DNA of 64,000 nucleotides from Leptidea sinapis (lineage: Eukaryota > Arthropoda > Insecta > Lepidoptera > Pieridae), in NCBI RefSeq assembly GCF_905404315.1, contig NC_066304.1, forward strand, positions 5,084,001 through 5,148,000, given 5' to 3'. Under the pieces are notes generated by a model, which saw only the letters and a program-made list of their open reading frames with translations, searched no databases and was not told the origin of the DNA. Made by a program: the position numbers and the translations under genes. Below, in pieces: positions 39,101-54,100 of this stretch; position 1 is the stretch's first letter, and every line of letters starts with the position of its first letter.

Positions 39101-42100
39101 TCACATTTTGAGCATTTAATTAATTAATTTACAAAAAAATATCCACTTAATTGACTACTTTCTTTTAAAATACTATGTCACTTAAGAAGAGTTATTAGTT
39201 TTTGGCCATTCTTTCGATTGGCATCATAAGAGTAGGGGTGTTTTTTTTTAATTTTAAGTCGGTTCGATTCCCAGACGAGGCAAGTAATTTTTTGAAAATC
39301 TTTGTATGCAGAATTACTTACTTTTAAAAATAACACAAAGTCTTCTTTCAGTAAAATAGCCTATCTTCGATATTTAAGGTACTTTCCCTTCATGTCCCAC
39401 AACTTTGGGACAACCTGTATACTAGAGATAGATGTGCAACTCATGATTTTTTGTAGAATCAGTGTACTCAGGCCAAGAGATGGTGCTGCGTTATTTTTAC
39501 GCTCTTTGCGTACCGTCGGTAGATAGAGCTAATTATGTTTCTAGTTTTTACTTTTTACTATTGTTGTAGACCGTATCGAATGCATATTGATGTTTGTTTT
39601 TTTTTGTTGGGTGAAAACTATTATTCGTTTATTATGTTCAGCAGTCACCTTTAAATAAGGAGACCCTTTCAATGACTACAACACGATAGTCAAGAAATAA
39701 GTAAGTTAAGTGAGTTTTTTGCTATCACTAGCTCCATCTATCATGTATGTTAAATTATCGCCATTGTGAAGTTGCAGCGTACCTAATAGAATAGGTGGCA
39801 GCACTTTCAATGCAAATTTTCATTCCCTACATCAGGGATTCCCAAAGTGGTCGGTTTCCTAGGGGTCGACATAAACGAAAACTGATTTTGGGGGTCGACG
39901 AGGTCTAAAAATCGACCACTATTAAATTAACACAAGTTCTCATTTAAAACTTTCAAGTAGGTCGGTAATGTATTGTTTATATTGTGTTACGAGTACTAAG
40001 AATAATTAGGAAATAGCATTGTTATAGTAATGTAAAGTCTCAAGTTCGTACAAGATGAAAAACTCGCCAAGTCAGTGTGGACAAGTTTTGTGCAAGTTAA
40101 TGAGTTCGACCGTACGTCTTTCAGGTACGTTTTGACTTGCTCTCTATTTGACGCTTACGCGATTTAACACGAACGAATTCATGATCAAGATGCAAGTCCA
40201 AACATGTTCCTGATATTTTACTATTTAACGAGCTTACACTTAGGTTGAAAGTTCATTTACGTATTGAAATTCATTGGAGCTTGAACGACAATAACACATA
40301 TAGGTACTCATTAATTCAAGAGATTACAAAGTTGTTACATAGCTAAATTAAGTGAAGTAAAGTGACTGAAAAAGAATTTACAAAATGCTGAGTTAATAAC
40401 GTAACCATACAATATCTGCAGTTTATGAAAAATTAACTGGGTAAGTACCAAACAGTTCTTATCCGGCACAGCGCATCAGCATTGCCCCACTGTGTGATAG
40501 TAATCAATAGCCAATGTAGGGAAGTTGCACCCCCCTGAGGGCGCGCTAGTTAGGGCACTACCCGGCCGCCCGTCTACACGCAATTCCGCTCCGTCGCGCC
40601 GCTTGATCGCTAGACGCGGCACAAAACTCTATAGAAAAATGACACGTCTCCTCGCCTCCCCTCTTGATCCATTTCCACCAAACCACGATCCAAATAACGA
40701 AATCTGATTGATTATAGAAATACATCTCCTCTCCTCTCCCCCTTGGTAGATACTGGTTGCAGACCAAGAGCTTAGCTAAGTCAGTATAGCTTAGCTCGCA
40801 TAGCTAACGCAGTTTTCCATACTTGTGTGCAGACCGCAAACTATGCGAACTAAGCTATGTGAGCTTACTAAAATATGCGAAGCTAAGTTAGTTGTGTATG
40901 CCGATGCGCAGAGCTAAGCTAAGCCCCTCCCGCTCCCCGCACACACTTTGCACATCCTTCGCCAGCAACTACGCAACACTGACTGAGCTTTGGCTTAGCT
41001 GTTGGTGTGCATGCTATTTATTTCTAGCTTAGCTTAGCCTAGCTTGCTTGGCATAGCTTAGTTTAGCCTTGGCATAGCTTAGTTTTCGGTGTGCAACCGG
41101 CTTAAGATGGAGCTACTCCAACTAAGTTTTGATAGCAAACAAACGCTGTAACCCTTTAAGTTAATTATAATCATCGTCCTTTCAGCCGGAAGACGTCCGC
41201 TGCTGGACATAGGCCTTTGTCCCAAAGATCCGTAATAGGAAATCGAAAATTGTGTTGACATATAAACGATACTCGTGAATCAAAATCAAACACATGACAA
41301 CAAGTCAGGTTATTCTAGCTCGCGTGATTTTTAGCCGTCTCTATGACATGATCATACCTAGTTACATATAATTAGATTAAATCACCGTGTTCAAAGAGGA
41401 TGTAAATACTACGTAATACGAGGAAGGACTGCCTAAGTAAAAATTGAAATTAAGGTTAGTATAAATGGCGATTGGCGACGAAGTATAATCCGGATAAGTT
41501 TGAAAGCGAAAAGTTGCTTAAAACGTAGTGGATTTCGGCTATCTCCGTTTTTTTACAAGATTATAGCCGTCATTTGTCAATCTATCAATTACTGAACGTT
41601 TCATACAATCGCTTTTTTCTTACAGAATTTCGCTAGGCTTCAGTGTTGCTGTTTGTCGTGAAGTGCAATGTTTTTGTAGAACTACATAATATTTCAAATT
41701 TCCATAACATATTGTAAATCTTCACAATGGACAAAGTGAACATAGTACCATTAGATAATTTATACATCTAGATAGACTGCGACAGCTGTGAAAACGTCGA
41801 AAAATATTGGTTCACCGTTGACCTCTATTTTGTGCAATGCACGCACTCTAACAAAAAGTGACATTCAAATCGCGAGTGTAACACTTAGCATGTCACGCTC
41901 ACTAAAGTAATAAACCTGGCGTGTTTTCATCAGTTGTCTAGCAGCAAGGGCAATATCTACACATAGCCACGTATATATTATCTAAGATAATACCTTAGAT
42001 AGTTTTAACGTGTAGATAGACTCAAAATCTGTGACCGCGTCGAAAAAAAAGACTGCGAAACGCTAGCCTCTATTTTCAGCAACAGGAAGACTAAAACAAC

Positions 42101-45100
42101 GTGACTGATGTCTCGCGAGTGTAAGACGTAGCTGTCATGCAAACTAAAGTAATAAACCTGGCCTGTTGTCCATTAGCTAAACATAATACACACATCAAAA
42201 AAGTCTCAGCAACATGTACTTATTTAAATTTTAGGATGGTTTTTCACATTATAACGTTGTATTTTATTTAAAAAAAAATTTTTAGGGTCCTATGATGTAA
42301 AAATAACAGCTGTTGTCTTTATTAGTTCTTTTAATAACAGAAATTAACAATATTAGAATATACTGCAGAAAGTAAGGTACATAAGCAACTAAACATTTTT
42401 TTAACAAAATTAAATTTCTAAAGTAAATGAATTTATTGTGAAGGAATAGGATGTATAATATGGCCTCCTCTGCTATTCAGAACTTGTCGGCAACGATTAT
42501 TCATTGAATTAATGAGACTGTTTATGTCATCTTACGGTATTCCCTCCCAATGGAATTGTAGCAAATCCTTCAGCTGTTGGGTTGTTGTCACTCCGTCCAA
42601 GTCCTTTAAAACACGTCTCTGGAGCTTGTCCCATGCGTGCTCGATGGGGTTGAGGTCTGGCGATTGTGCAGGCCAGGGCAATACCCGGACGTTCTCCGTT
42701 GCCAAGTATTAACTGGGTCGCCGAGATGTATGTGAACGCGCATTGTCACACATTAACGTAAAATCTAAAAAATATGGTCTGAGAATATCCTCAACGTAAT
42801 TTTCAGCGTTCATGTTTCCATTTACAAAAACGAGCTCAGTTCGCCTGTTTTTGATAATACCTGTCCATACCATAACTGTTGAGCCGGTGTATGGATGAAC
42901 TTCCTGAATGCACCTGAGCCTTTCAGTATTTCCAGGCCGTCGGTACACTCGCACCCTCAGTCAGTTGTATGTACCGGTCTTGCCCAGTGGTTGTACTCCT
43001 TTTACGGCCTGAATGCTGTTTAGCGCTTTCCCTTGTATTATTGTAGCGCTGCCAAAGACGACAAATAACACTTCTATGAATGCCAAAATGCCGAGATACC
43101 TGATATTGATTACTTCCTATTTACAACATCCCTACATTTCATTTGCCGTCAAATGACGTCGCTCCATGACCTAAAAAATATCTAACAATTCAATTTTGTC
43201 GCTAACTTTATTTAAATGGTTGGTAAAATTATAAAGTCAAGACTAAACGTAGCAATAAAAATGCACTTAAATTCAAACAAATACCCTTTCATTTAATTTT
43301 ATGAAAAAAACAAAACAATCGATTTTTTTTTACAACCAGCCAGTATGTCATCAATAACAAAAAAGTTTACATATCCTATGCACTTTGCGTGAATAAAGAC
43401 TTAGAAATTAATCAATATAAATGGTAAATTTGTAATATCATGCATGTTGCTTAGACTTTTTAGATGTGTGTATATTAAATTGGTACCTCATCTCTATAGA
43501 ATCAGGGACTAAATAATATTTTGTGTGATTCACACGACAAGTTTCAATGAGGTTTCAGTGATTCAAATTATATCAAAATCACTTTATTCATTTAGGTCAC
43601 GGAAAAACACTTATGAATGTTAAAAAATAATTTTTCTTATTGAATTTACCACCCCTTCGTAAAGGGTTGAGCTAATGAACGAATTGGCAATAAACTCATT
43701 ACCACTCTTTTAAATCAACATTTACATTTTCATCGTTTTACAAATAATTTCTATCAAATTCGAAATGTGTGTAACACCTATAATTAAGCCAACATTTCGA
43801 ATTTATTATTTATTGTAATAATATTATTATACTTTTGTTAGTGTTTGTCTTTTTGGTGTTAAATAAAAATGGGGAATCTAGATCACTCGCAACATACTCT
43901 GAAAGATTTACATATTTTAATATACTAACTCTGTAACAACGTAGGGACATATTGGATTTACTTTTCTTATACAAAAGTATTAACAACATTTATGACAACT
44001 CCTTTCTTGTGTCTATGTTTAATTTAAGAGTGCCTAGATGCCCACGTAAACCTGTGAACTTATTTGAAAAACCTTCTCGCAGAACTATTTTGGGGATCAA
44101 TTGACCTGTGTCGCGATTATGCAAAATTATAAACGATTATAAATGCTTGGACCCATTCAGTGATTCGTTGCCAAGGTTTCGCAAAAATGTAAATAAATAA
44201 TTTATAAGTATTCTTGATTTGTTTGATACGTTTATCTTGACTTGTTTAATAGATTTTGTTAATTTCTTAATTTCATTACATTATAGAATCGTTGTTTTAT
44301 AACTTATATTTATTTAATGTAACTATTTCACACAAAATTTAGCATGCGGTATTCACCTTAAGGGAAAGAAATCCGATACTTACCTCCAGTTTGCAACAGC
44401 GCAAACTCGTTGAAACCATGCTCAAGTCCCAGAGGAGGAAGCAGTAGATGCAAGAAAAACGTAAGCACAGGATGCAACAGGTCCATTCTATGGTGTACTA
44501 CAAGTTCGGCGAGAAATGTCTGCATCAAAGTGAACATTGCCATCCAGGAAATCGCCACCCACGCTATTTGAAAATAATTTATTTAAGTACCGCCTTTTGA
44601 GTATGCAATAAGGCTGAAAACATGGCGAATATACGAACAATGGCTAAAGAAAGCCAATGGAGAAAAGAGTAAGTGTGTGGAATGAGCTACCTTGTGCGGT
44701 GTCTCCGGGACATGGGTAACTTCAAAAAAATCGCATACCTATCTTAAAGGTCGACAATGCTCCTATGATTCCTCTGGTGTTGCAAGTGAATGTGAGCGGC
44801 GGTGATCACTTAACACCAGGTAACCCATACGCTCGTTTGTCCTCTTTTGCCATTTAAAAAGAGAAAGAGTATGTTTAGTGAGTAAGAGAGGAAGAAGGTC
44901 TCCCACCTTTCATTCACCATCGTTCTTTGTATATCAAGACCTAAGCCAACCCAATAGAGACATAGATAATCAAAACTGGCGTTGCTTATCATTCTTTCTC
45001 ACTCACCCCCTATTGCTATATCAGCGCACGCTGCAGTACTTAATGCAACAAAAATCAGTATTCAATGAAACAAAATAATATGCCATAAATTAGGATATCA

Positions 45101-48100
45101 TCCCTATGATGTGTGGCCGTCCATGTCCACTACAGTGTGGTTGTCAAAGAACTTTCTTCCTCGTACTACCAAACTATGAGCTTCTTTGTATGGTGTTTTC
45201 AGGACGACATGAAATAGGTACCTTCAATAAAAGCGCGCATACCTCTCTAAAAGGCCGGCAACGCTCCAGTAATTCGGCTGGTGTTGCAAGAGAATGTGGG
45301 CGGCGGTGATCAATTAACATCAGGTGACCCGTACACCTGTTTGTCCTCCAAGACATTAAAAAATGATTTGATTATGGGTACCACAACGGCGCCTATTTCT
45401 GCCGTGAAGCATTAATGTGTAAATATTACTGTGTTTCTATCTAAAGGGCGCCGTAGCTAGAGAAATTACTGGGCAAATGAGACTTGACATCTTATGTCTC
45501 AAGGTGATGAGCGCAATTGTAGTGCCGATCAGAATTCTTAGGTTTTTCAAGAATCCTGAACGGCACTGCATTGTAATAGGCAGGGCGTATCAATTACCAT
45601 CAGCTGAATGTCCTGCTCGTCTCGTCCCTTATTTTCATAAAAAAAGGACTTGAAAAAAATACTAACTTATATGTATTAAGATTAAAAATAAATATCTTAC
45701 GTTTACTGTGAAACATGGACATGATGAGAGCCAACATGATGGTCACCGTCACGTACGTCTGAATCATCACGAACGTGTAAAAGACATGAATCCATCTGAA
45801 TATCTGGATGAGGGTGATGCTGGCCATGATGGTTATTGGCAACACAGTCAAATACGCGTAGAGCAACCAGCCGAGATAGATCGATGAATAGCCCACATTA
45901 CGTAGACGTAGAGCGCGCTGGAATAACAATAAGAAATCAAAATTACTAGGTACTACCCGTATCTGTTGTCTTGTCAACGTTGATTTAAGCCTTCTAAGCA
46001 TTTTAAGGCCTGAATTCACTTTGAATACCGAAAATTCAATCTGTCTTTAAATTAATATAACTAGCAGGTCTACAAAAAATAAATAAAATAGTGTAAGATA
46101 TACGTGAGATGGTTGATGTAGTTTAGTTAAGTAAATTAACCTCGAATATTTAGTTGAAACCCAAACGTTCGGTTAATATCTCTCCAAATAACAGATAGTC
46201 ATCAATAATTATTTTAACCTTATTATACATCTCATAATTGTGGGCAGGACATATAGTTCGATAGACAGATGGCTGTTGGGGCAATAAAGTCCTCGAATGG
46301 CGACAACGTACCAGAAGACGTAGTGTTGGTAGACCCCACAAGATGAACCGATAATCTGGTCAAGATCGCCGGAATAATTTAGGCCAGCGCAGGACCAATC
46401 GTCTTGGAAGATCGTTTCGGGAGGCCTTTGTCCAGCAGTGGACGTCTTCCGGCTGATGATGATACTACTCATATGCCCTAGTCACCGCCCTCGTCCTTTG
46501 AACAAAGACACTGGCTACGCTAGTGTATCTCTAAAATCTCCAATAACATGTGCAGATAGTTCTTATTTGCGCTACATATAGGAGCACCAAAAGCAACACG
46601 CACTCAAATCTACGCTTGCTATGGAAATATTTTGTCCTTGTGATGTTGTTTAAATTATCATAAATTAAAATAATATTAGTGTAAGTATAATGAATTTTAA
46701 TTTGCAAGAAAAACTTTACCACGCTTCATATAAAATAAGTTAATGCAAACGAAATATAAGCTTAATTTTAAATACAAAAAAAAAGAAAAAGAAACCAATA
46801 CAAAGTTATCTGTGTGGCACTGGTCTTCCAAAACTGGAGTCTTCTCAGTTTCAATTGTGTCTATACTGTGACCCCATTGTGTGACGTTTGGAGCTGAACG
46901 GACATACTCTAAGAGTAAAATACACTGACACAAAGTTTATGACTTTTATATATTTTAGGTTCTATTTTACACTGTTATCGTTGGTAAGTAGTAATATAAT
47001 TGACTTCATAATACGACAGTCGTATATCTTATGGTACTTGTAGCATATAAATATTCTATCCTTTATTTGGATTGCGTTGGTAGTTGTAGTCAGTTATTTT
47101 TTTATTTGTTTTTTTTTTATGGAATACGAGGACAAACGAGCGTACGGGTCACCTGTTGTTAAGTGATCATCGCCACCCACAATCTCTTGCAACACCAGAG
47201 GAATCGCAGGAGCGTTGCCGGCCTTTAAGGACAGTGTACGCGCTTTTTTTGAAGGTACCCATGTCGAATCGTCCCGGAAACACCGCACAAGCAAGTTCAT
47301 TCCACAGCTTTGTAGTACGTGGAAGAAAGCTCCTTGAATACCGCACTGTGGAGATCCAGATGGTGAGGATGATAACCTAACTTGTGGCGTGTCGTGCGAA
47401 GGTGGAAGTCGGCGGCAGGAATCAGGTTAAACAGCTCTTCGGAACACTCCCCGTGATAAATGCGGTAGAAGACACACAATGAAGCGACGTCTCTACGCAA
47501 CGCCAAGTGATCCAGCCGTTCACAGAGCACTGGGTCCCCGACAATTCGAGCTGCTCTGCGTTGCACGCGGTCAAATGGATCGAGCTGATACTGGGATGCG
47601 CCAGACCAGAGATGACAGCAATACTCCATGTGTGGCTGGACCTGCGCTTTGTAGAGCGCTAGTATGTGAGCCGGCTTGAAGTATTGCCGTGCTCTATTAA
47701 TGACGCCCAGTTTCTTTGAAGCCAATTTGGCTTTGCCCTCCAGATGACCACGAAATTAGCTATCGCTCGAGATTTCGAGACCCAGTATTCCGATACTAGG
47801 CGAGGCTTTAAGGGAAGTGTTGTCGAAGAGCGGTGATACGACAAATGGGGTTTTTTTAGTGGTAAACGCGCAAACTTGAGTCTTCTGGGGGTTAAATTGG
47901 ACAATTTTCAATTTACCCCATTCCGCGACCTTCTCGAGAGAGGACTCGATAGAAGACACAAGTTTCTCCCGGCACTGGTTGACGTTTTCCCGAGAGAGAC
48001 CTGCATGGCCCGTGTATACGGCATCACCAGTGCTGTCGTCTGCATAGCAATGAATGTTGGAGGTGTCCAACATATCATTGATATGCAGAAGAAACAGCGT

Positions 48101-51100
48101 GGGAGATAGCACACAGCCTTGGGGCTCTCCAGGGTTCACGGGCTTCGGGTTCGAGCAATATCCGTCGACAACCACCTGTATGCTGCGCCCAGTGAGGAAG
48201 CTGGAGGTCCACTTGCACAAGCTCTCGGGAAGCCCAAATGATGGAAATTTTGAGAGGAGCGCCTTGTGCAATACACTATGAAAGGCCTTCGCTATATCCA
48301 GGCTAACTGCCAGGCCTTCGGTTGTTTTCATCATTCCATGTGTATGTTGTTTTGATATTGTCGTGGTTTCTGCTAGATCCAGATTTTTTAAGACTATTAT
48401 TTAATCTGATATGCATATGCATATGCATTTATATAAAATATAGATATAAATTTTAGCAAATTTATCTAATTACTTGTAATATTCTCATTTAGTCTTTTTC
48501 GACTTTACATACGCAGGCCATTATTGCATTCAAACTACACCGGGCTCAATTAACGAACGCCAAAGCAATGGTGTCTTAGAGTATTTCATATTAACAAACC
48601 GAGACATGTTTAAGTCCACGATGATAGCAGGCACAGCTAGTATCTTAATCATCATCATCATATCAGCCAGTCGCCGTCCAGCTGGACAAAGGCCTCCCCA
48701 GAGATCTTCATGACGATCGGCCCCGTGCTATCGAGGACATTACTGCCCCAACGGCCATCTGTCCATCGAACTATGTGCTCTGCCCACTTCAGTTTCGCAA
48801 TCATTTGGTCGGTGTCTTTGGTTCGCCTTCGGATCTCCTCATTTCTGATTCGACATATGAGCGACCATGAGCTTTCTCATCAAGCAAATAGTTAGCGATC
48901 ACGTCTGCGTATCGTAAGTCATCATCATCATACAGCTAGTATAATTATAAATTATTACCAATTTTAACATTACCTTAAATCTATTTCTTGATTCACTTAC
49001 AACCAATGCTTCGGCCTCCAAAACAGGAGGCAGCAGTGCCAACGTAAAACAGAGTAATATAAGCGATATTGCCTTGCGGACTTCATTTTCCTGCATCAGC
49101 GGTGACACCGGCATTGGTACGAGACTTAACTGAAAAAATATCTAACTCGTCACATCTATAGATGAATAAAATAAAGCTTGAATTGATAAGGGAAGAAACC
49201 ACCATCATAGATGTGATGGAATAAAAAGACTTTTAACAATCAGCTGATCATTCTATTGGAAGCATGACAGATATAGATATATATTTATAAAAATGGCGAT
49301 GTTACTGACTCAGTATCAATACCTGAGAGTTAAACAGTATCCTGAGTAAGAAACCCAAAAAAGAAGATGAACAGAGTGAACTTAGAGGATGACGTAAAAC
49401 AAGCAGATTATCGATTTAATCACAAAATAAATTGCGACAGTTATTTTTAAAAATATATATTTATAAAAAACACAAATAGAATTCAAATTTTACCAATAAT
49501 AAATAGCCCCTCTTGTGTCATTGGTATTCTTTTATTTGGAATCACAAGCGAATCTTATACGAATTACGATTACATTAAAACAAAACATGTGACTTTTATA
49601 GATATACATGGTCATGTAACCAGTTAAAACCGATTTAAAAGATAACATACATTAATTTAGCATAAAACAGATATCATTTTATAAAAATGATAAACAATAT
49701 AGTTATTTTATCATCACTAATACAGCCGAAATAGCTCAGTTGGGAGAGCGTTAGACTGAAGATCTAAAGGTCCCCGGTTCAATCCCGGGTTTCGGCAGAA
49801 TTACTTTTTTGAAGAAAATCTATAAAAGTATTTGTTTTAATGATGTTTTGAAACTATAAAAACCATTTAAAAGCATACATTTTAAGATGAAGTAATAAAT
49901 AACCTTTCGTCTACTAATAATATACCCACTGACCTTACACCAATCTTACAAGTAGGACATCTAGTTCCTCAGCTTATTGGTATTATATTTATATATTTTT
50001 TTTTATTTTTTTTCCTCAGATTATTATATTCTTGTTTGCGAGGTCGATGAATTTCGATCTTGTGGGATCTCAGTATTTGCAAAAGAAAATGTCGCAATAT
50101 AACATTTGTGTTTGTAAATGGTGTACCTAAATTATTTTTAAATTTGTAATTGTACGGAGGATTTGATACGATTTATGTAAAAAATCTGTTTGCTGTAAAA
50201 AGTCAGTTTCAGTAAACAAAGTATTTCAGCGTAAATAGAGGAGAATTACGGTACAACCATTGTTTTAGGTAAAAATTGTACCTTGAAAAGGCAGCAGCAG
50301 TTGCTGCCTTTTCAAGAAAAACAAAGTCAAAAGAATGTAAATGCAATGCATGCAATCTCATGGTAATCATACCATCTACATTCTTTTCGAGGAGTTTGAA
50401 GTACATTGCTTGTCTAAAAATGTTTTCGGATTTTGGAATCATAATTAACTTCACGGAATGTATGAACTTAAAGTTTGTAGCAATGGTACCAATCTCCTCC
50501 TTTTTTGAAGCTGGTTGAAACGGCAAAAGTCGTTTATGAGGAGAAGAAAATGCTTGAATTTGTTCATATTATAATTAATTAAATTTATTGTAACATAGAT
50601 GAAATAAATGACCTTGGAGAGTCAGTTTTTAGTTAATTTATGAAGGCATACCTCAAACTTGGGAGTTGTCGTACTGACATATTCCAAGATGGCTTCACTG
50701 ATTGCGAGCTGGACAGCCAGGAAGCCACTCCTTAAGTGAGGGTTGCTGTGAGCTTGATCAGAACTGGTGACATATCGAGCTCGTTCCGTACTTCGGATAC
50801 TGAATTTCCACATAGTTGTCGCTCCCTGAACAATATTTCACGTTAAGGCTGGGTTTTGATACGGAACACAATCTTTGTTAACCACGTTTGGTAGCCCCAT
50901 GGGAGTTTTTACAAAGGAAGGCCATTAATTTGTTAGTAAATTTAAAATAAATTTTGTTTCTATTTTACTAAAAACAATATTAAATTATCTCGTGAACAAA
51001 TTGTGTTCTAAAAATAATATGGCATGAATCCCTCTCGTCGCGATTTCTACATTCATAATTTAAAGGCTGTGGAATTTACCCCAACAGCAGGGACAAGGAA

Positions 51101-54100
51101 AGAGGTGTGACTAGTGGCTTCTAGTTGCAACCACGTATTTCAATTATAGCCGTTAAATTCTTGTACATTGCCGTACACTTCGTGTAAAACTCCCCTGATC
51201 TTCCCGCTTAATTAGCAAAGTTTACTGTGACCGCGCGTCCTCAAGAACCTTCAAAGAAAAGGCGCTACCTTTAGCTGGGCTACGTTGCGCATAAAGTGAC
51301 CTAAGGCAAGTGAAAGGCATTTTCATGATTAGTCTTTGGATTTTCGCTGCTAACATGCTCGTTCTGATGCAGGTGGATTTCGTTGAAAAACATGATATGG
51401 TCAAAGTAATGGAAGCGATCCAAGATTACTTGGGCAAATAAGCTGATGCGCAAGATATGTTTGATGGAGCTGCACGTTTGCGTGTCGATAAATCTGGTTT
51501 GAGACGCATTGAAGCAGATTCTCATTGAATGTTATTATCAGCCAGATTTTCGTGGGCCACTGATTTGCTTGATATTTAATGTTCTTGCCTCCTCTAACTT
51601 TCGGGCCATTTCAAAAATTTATACAAACATTTCTACAGCCTTCTTTATGGAAATATGTTTTTGGTATTAAGTGATCATCGCCGCCCACAATCTCTTGCAA
51701 TACCAGTAGAATCACAGGAATGTTGCCGGCCAAGAAGGTGAACGCGTTTTTCTTGAAGAAACCCATGTCGTATCGTCCCCGAAACACCGCACGAGGAAGC
51801 TCATTCTACAGCTTTGTAGTACGTGGTAGAAAGTTCCTTGAAAATCACACTGAGGAGAAACGCCACACATCCAGATGGTGGTGATGATATCCTAATTTGT
51901 GGCGTGTCGTGCGAAGGTGGAGTTCGGCGGCAGAAATAGCTTTACGGAACACTCCCCGTGATAAATGCGGTAGAAGACACACAATGAAGCGACGTCTCTA
52001 CGCAAAGTGATTGAGCGGTTCACAGAGCACTGGGCCCCCGACAATTCGAGCAGCTCTGCGTTGTACGTAGTCAAATGTATTACATATTTACAATGTTCAT
52101 TTCATTAGCGTTCAATTATAACGTTCTCTTTTTTCTAAACTAACAGACCGTCTGTTAAAATGTGCTGATCATGAGAGTCTTGCCAAATTTGAGTGATATT
52201 AACCTCGATTAAAATTATCGGGATTATCGTTTACCAGTGGGAGGCTCCTTTGCACAGGATGCCGGCTAGATTATGGGTACCACAACGGCATCTATTTCTG
52301 CTGTGAGCGGTAATGTGTAAGCATTATTGTGTTTCGGTCTGAAGGATGCCGTAGCTAGTGAAATTACTGGGCAAACGAGACTTAACACCTACGAGCGCAA
52401 TTATTGTAGTGCCGCTCATACTTTTGGGTTTTTCAAGAATCCTGAGCGGCACTGCATTGTAATGAGCAGGGCGTATCAATTACCATCAGCTGAACGTCCT
52501 GCTCGTCTCGTCCCTTACCGTCATAAAAAAATATATATCGATCTTTAAATCACCGGAGCTCCACGATTGGTTGAACTAAGATGAAGGTGACTTTTACCTC
52601 AAACTTCCAAATCACCCACGTGATGGGGTTGTTAATGGGCGTGCCCTGCGATCGATTATACAATAAATTATCAAGGTCTTCTTCGCTGGATGCATTCATT
52701 AGTTCTGCAAGAATATCATTTTAATAAATACCAAGGAATTAAGTTATAGGAAATCAAGTTATTAATTTTTTACTCAGGAGAGTATAAATCTCACATCTAA
52801 CAACAATATTAGTTACCATACTCCTCCGTAACGGCTTGATCGATTTTTATGAATAATATTATATGGATATTTGGCAGGTCTGAGAATCGGTCGTAATCTA
52901 TTTTTATTACACAAATAAAACTGAAAATAAAATTTTTATGAACGATGCAGGACTCAATCCCGCGACCTCTCGCGTTCCGTGCGAGCGCTCTTCCCAACTG
53001 AGCCAACCGTTCGAGTGACGTTCCGTTGATAAAATCTGGTATGCTTTGTTTAACTCTCAGGTTGTGACTTCATCTACAGGATCTATTTTGTTTCATTTGT
53101 GTAATTAATCCCAGAAGTGAGGGTTATCACTTTAGAAAACATATCAAATTGTCTATTTTTTATGTCCAAAAATTTTTTATGTTCAAAAATAGTAATGTTG
53201 TGTCACTTCCAATAAGGAAGTGACACAACATTACTATTTAAAAATTTATTTATTGCTTTTCGAAATATTCTCCGCGAAATTTGACACATTTTTTCATACG
53301 ATGGAACCAATCATTGAAGCAAACATTCCATTCGGAAGTTGGGGTCTCCAAAATGGCCGTTTTGTAGGCGTCCACAGCTTCTTCAGGTGATGAAAATCTC
53401 TGAACACGCAATTTATTCTTTATTTTAGGGAAAGTATAGAAATCATTAGGGCTTAGGTCGGGGCTGTACGGCGAATGGTCTAATAATTCTATGTTTTCGT
53501 GCTCTAAAAACTCTTTTGATCTGTGCGTGATGTGAGAACTCGCATTGTCGTGATGGAGAATGATGCGGCGGTTGCAGTTCTCTTTACGGAGTTTCGAAAT
53601 GACCTGTGGCAAACAAATGCTAGCATACCATTCTGCATTAACCGTTCTTTGTCCCTCAAGAGAAATAGTCGCAACATGGCCAATTGGAGACAAACGTGGC
53701 CACCATTTTTTTTGCAACATTCCGTGAACGAACAATTTTTGTTGGCTGTAATTCATTTTCGAACACCCAAACTCGTGACTGGTTTTTGTTTCGGGTTCGT
53801 ACGCGTATATCCAGGATTCGTCACCTGATACGATGTTGTATACAGCATTTGAAGATCCTGCGTGGAATCTTTCGAGAGTTCTGACGCACCAAGTAACGCG
53901 AGCCGCTTTTTGCTCTTCACCGAGCAAATGCGGTATCCTTCGGGAAAACAACTTTTTTACACCTAATTCTTCATGCAAGATTATTTGTATTTGACTCATG
54001 CCAATGTCTAAAGTTGCCTGAATTTCGCGGTATATCACATGTCGATCTTCCTCAATCAGTTTACGCACAGCATCAACGTTTTCTTTGGTGACCTTGACGG

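Larger units (their letters stand above)
42200..44383. other. ABCA intron stretch, mostly AT-rich
   Basis: Apart from the Tc1-like relic (42440-43150) and the LINE 3' fragment (43560-43760), nothing is recognisable; short open stretches are in low-complexity AT sequence. Confidence 0.5.

Noticed and set aside
49380..49720. Possible extra ABCA exon between exons 5 and 4
   Set aside because: Exons 4 and 5 already join in phase 0 and match consecutive ABCA segments.
50209..50526. Long open frames on both strands around a 15-bp palindrome
   Set aside because: The same residues appear on both strands because of the palindrome; no domain, no splice sites joining the ABCA gene. The hairpin is too short for a microRNA precursor.
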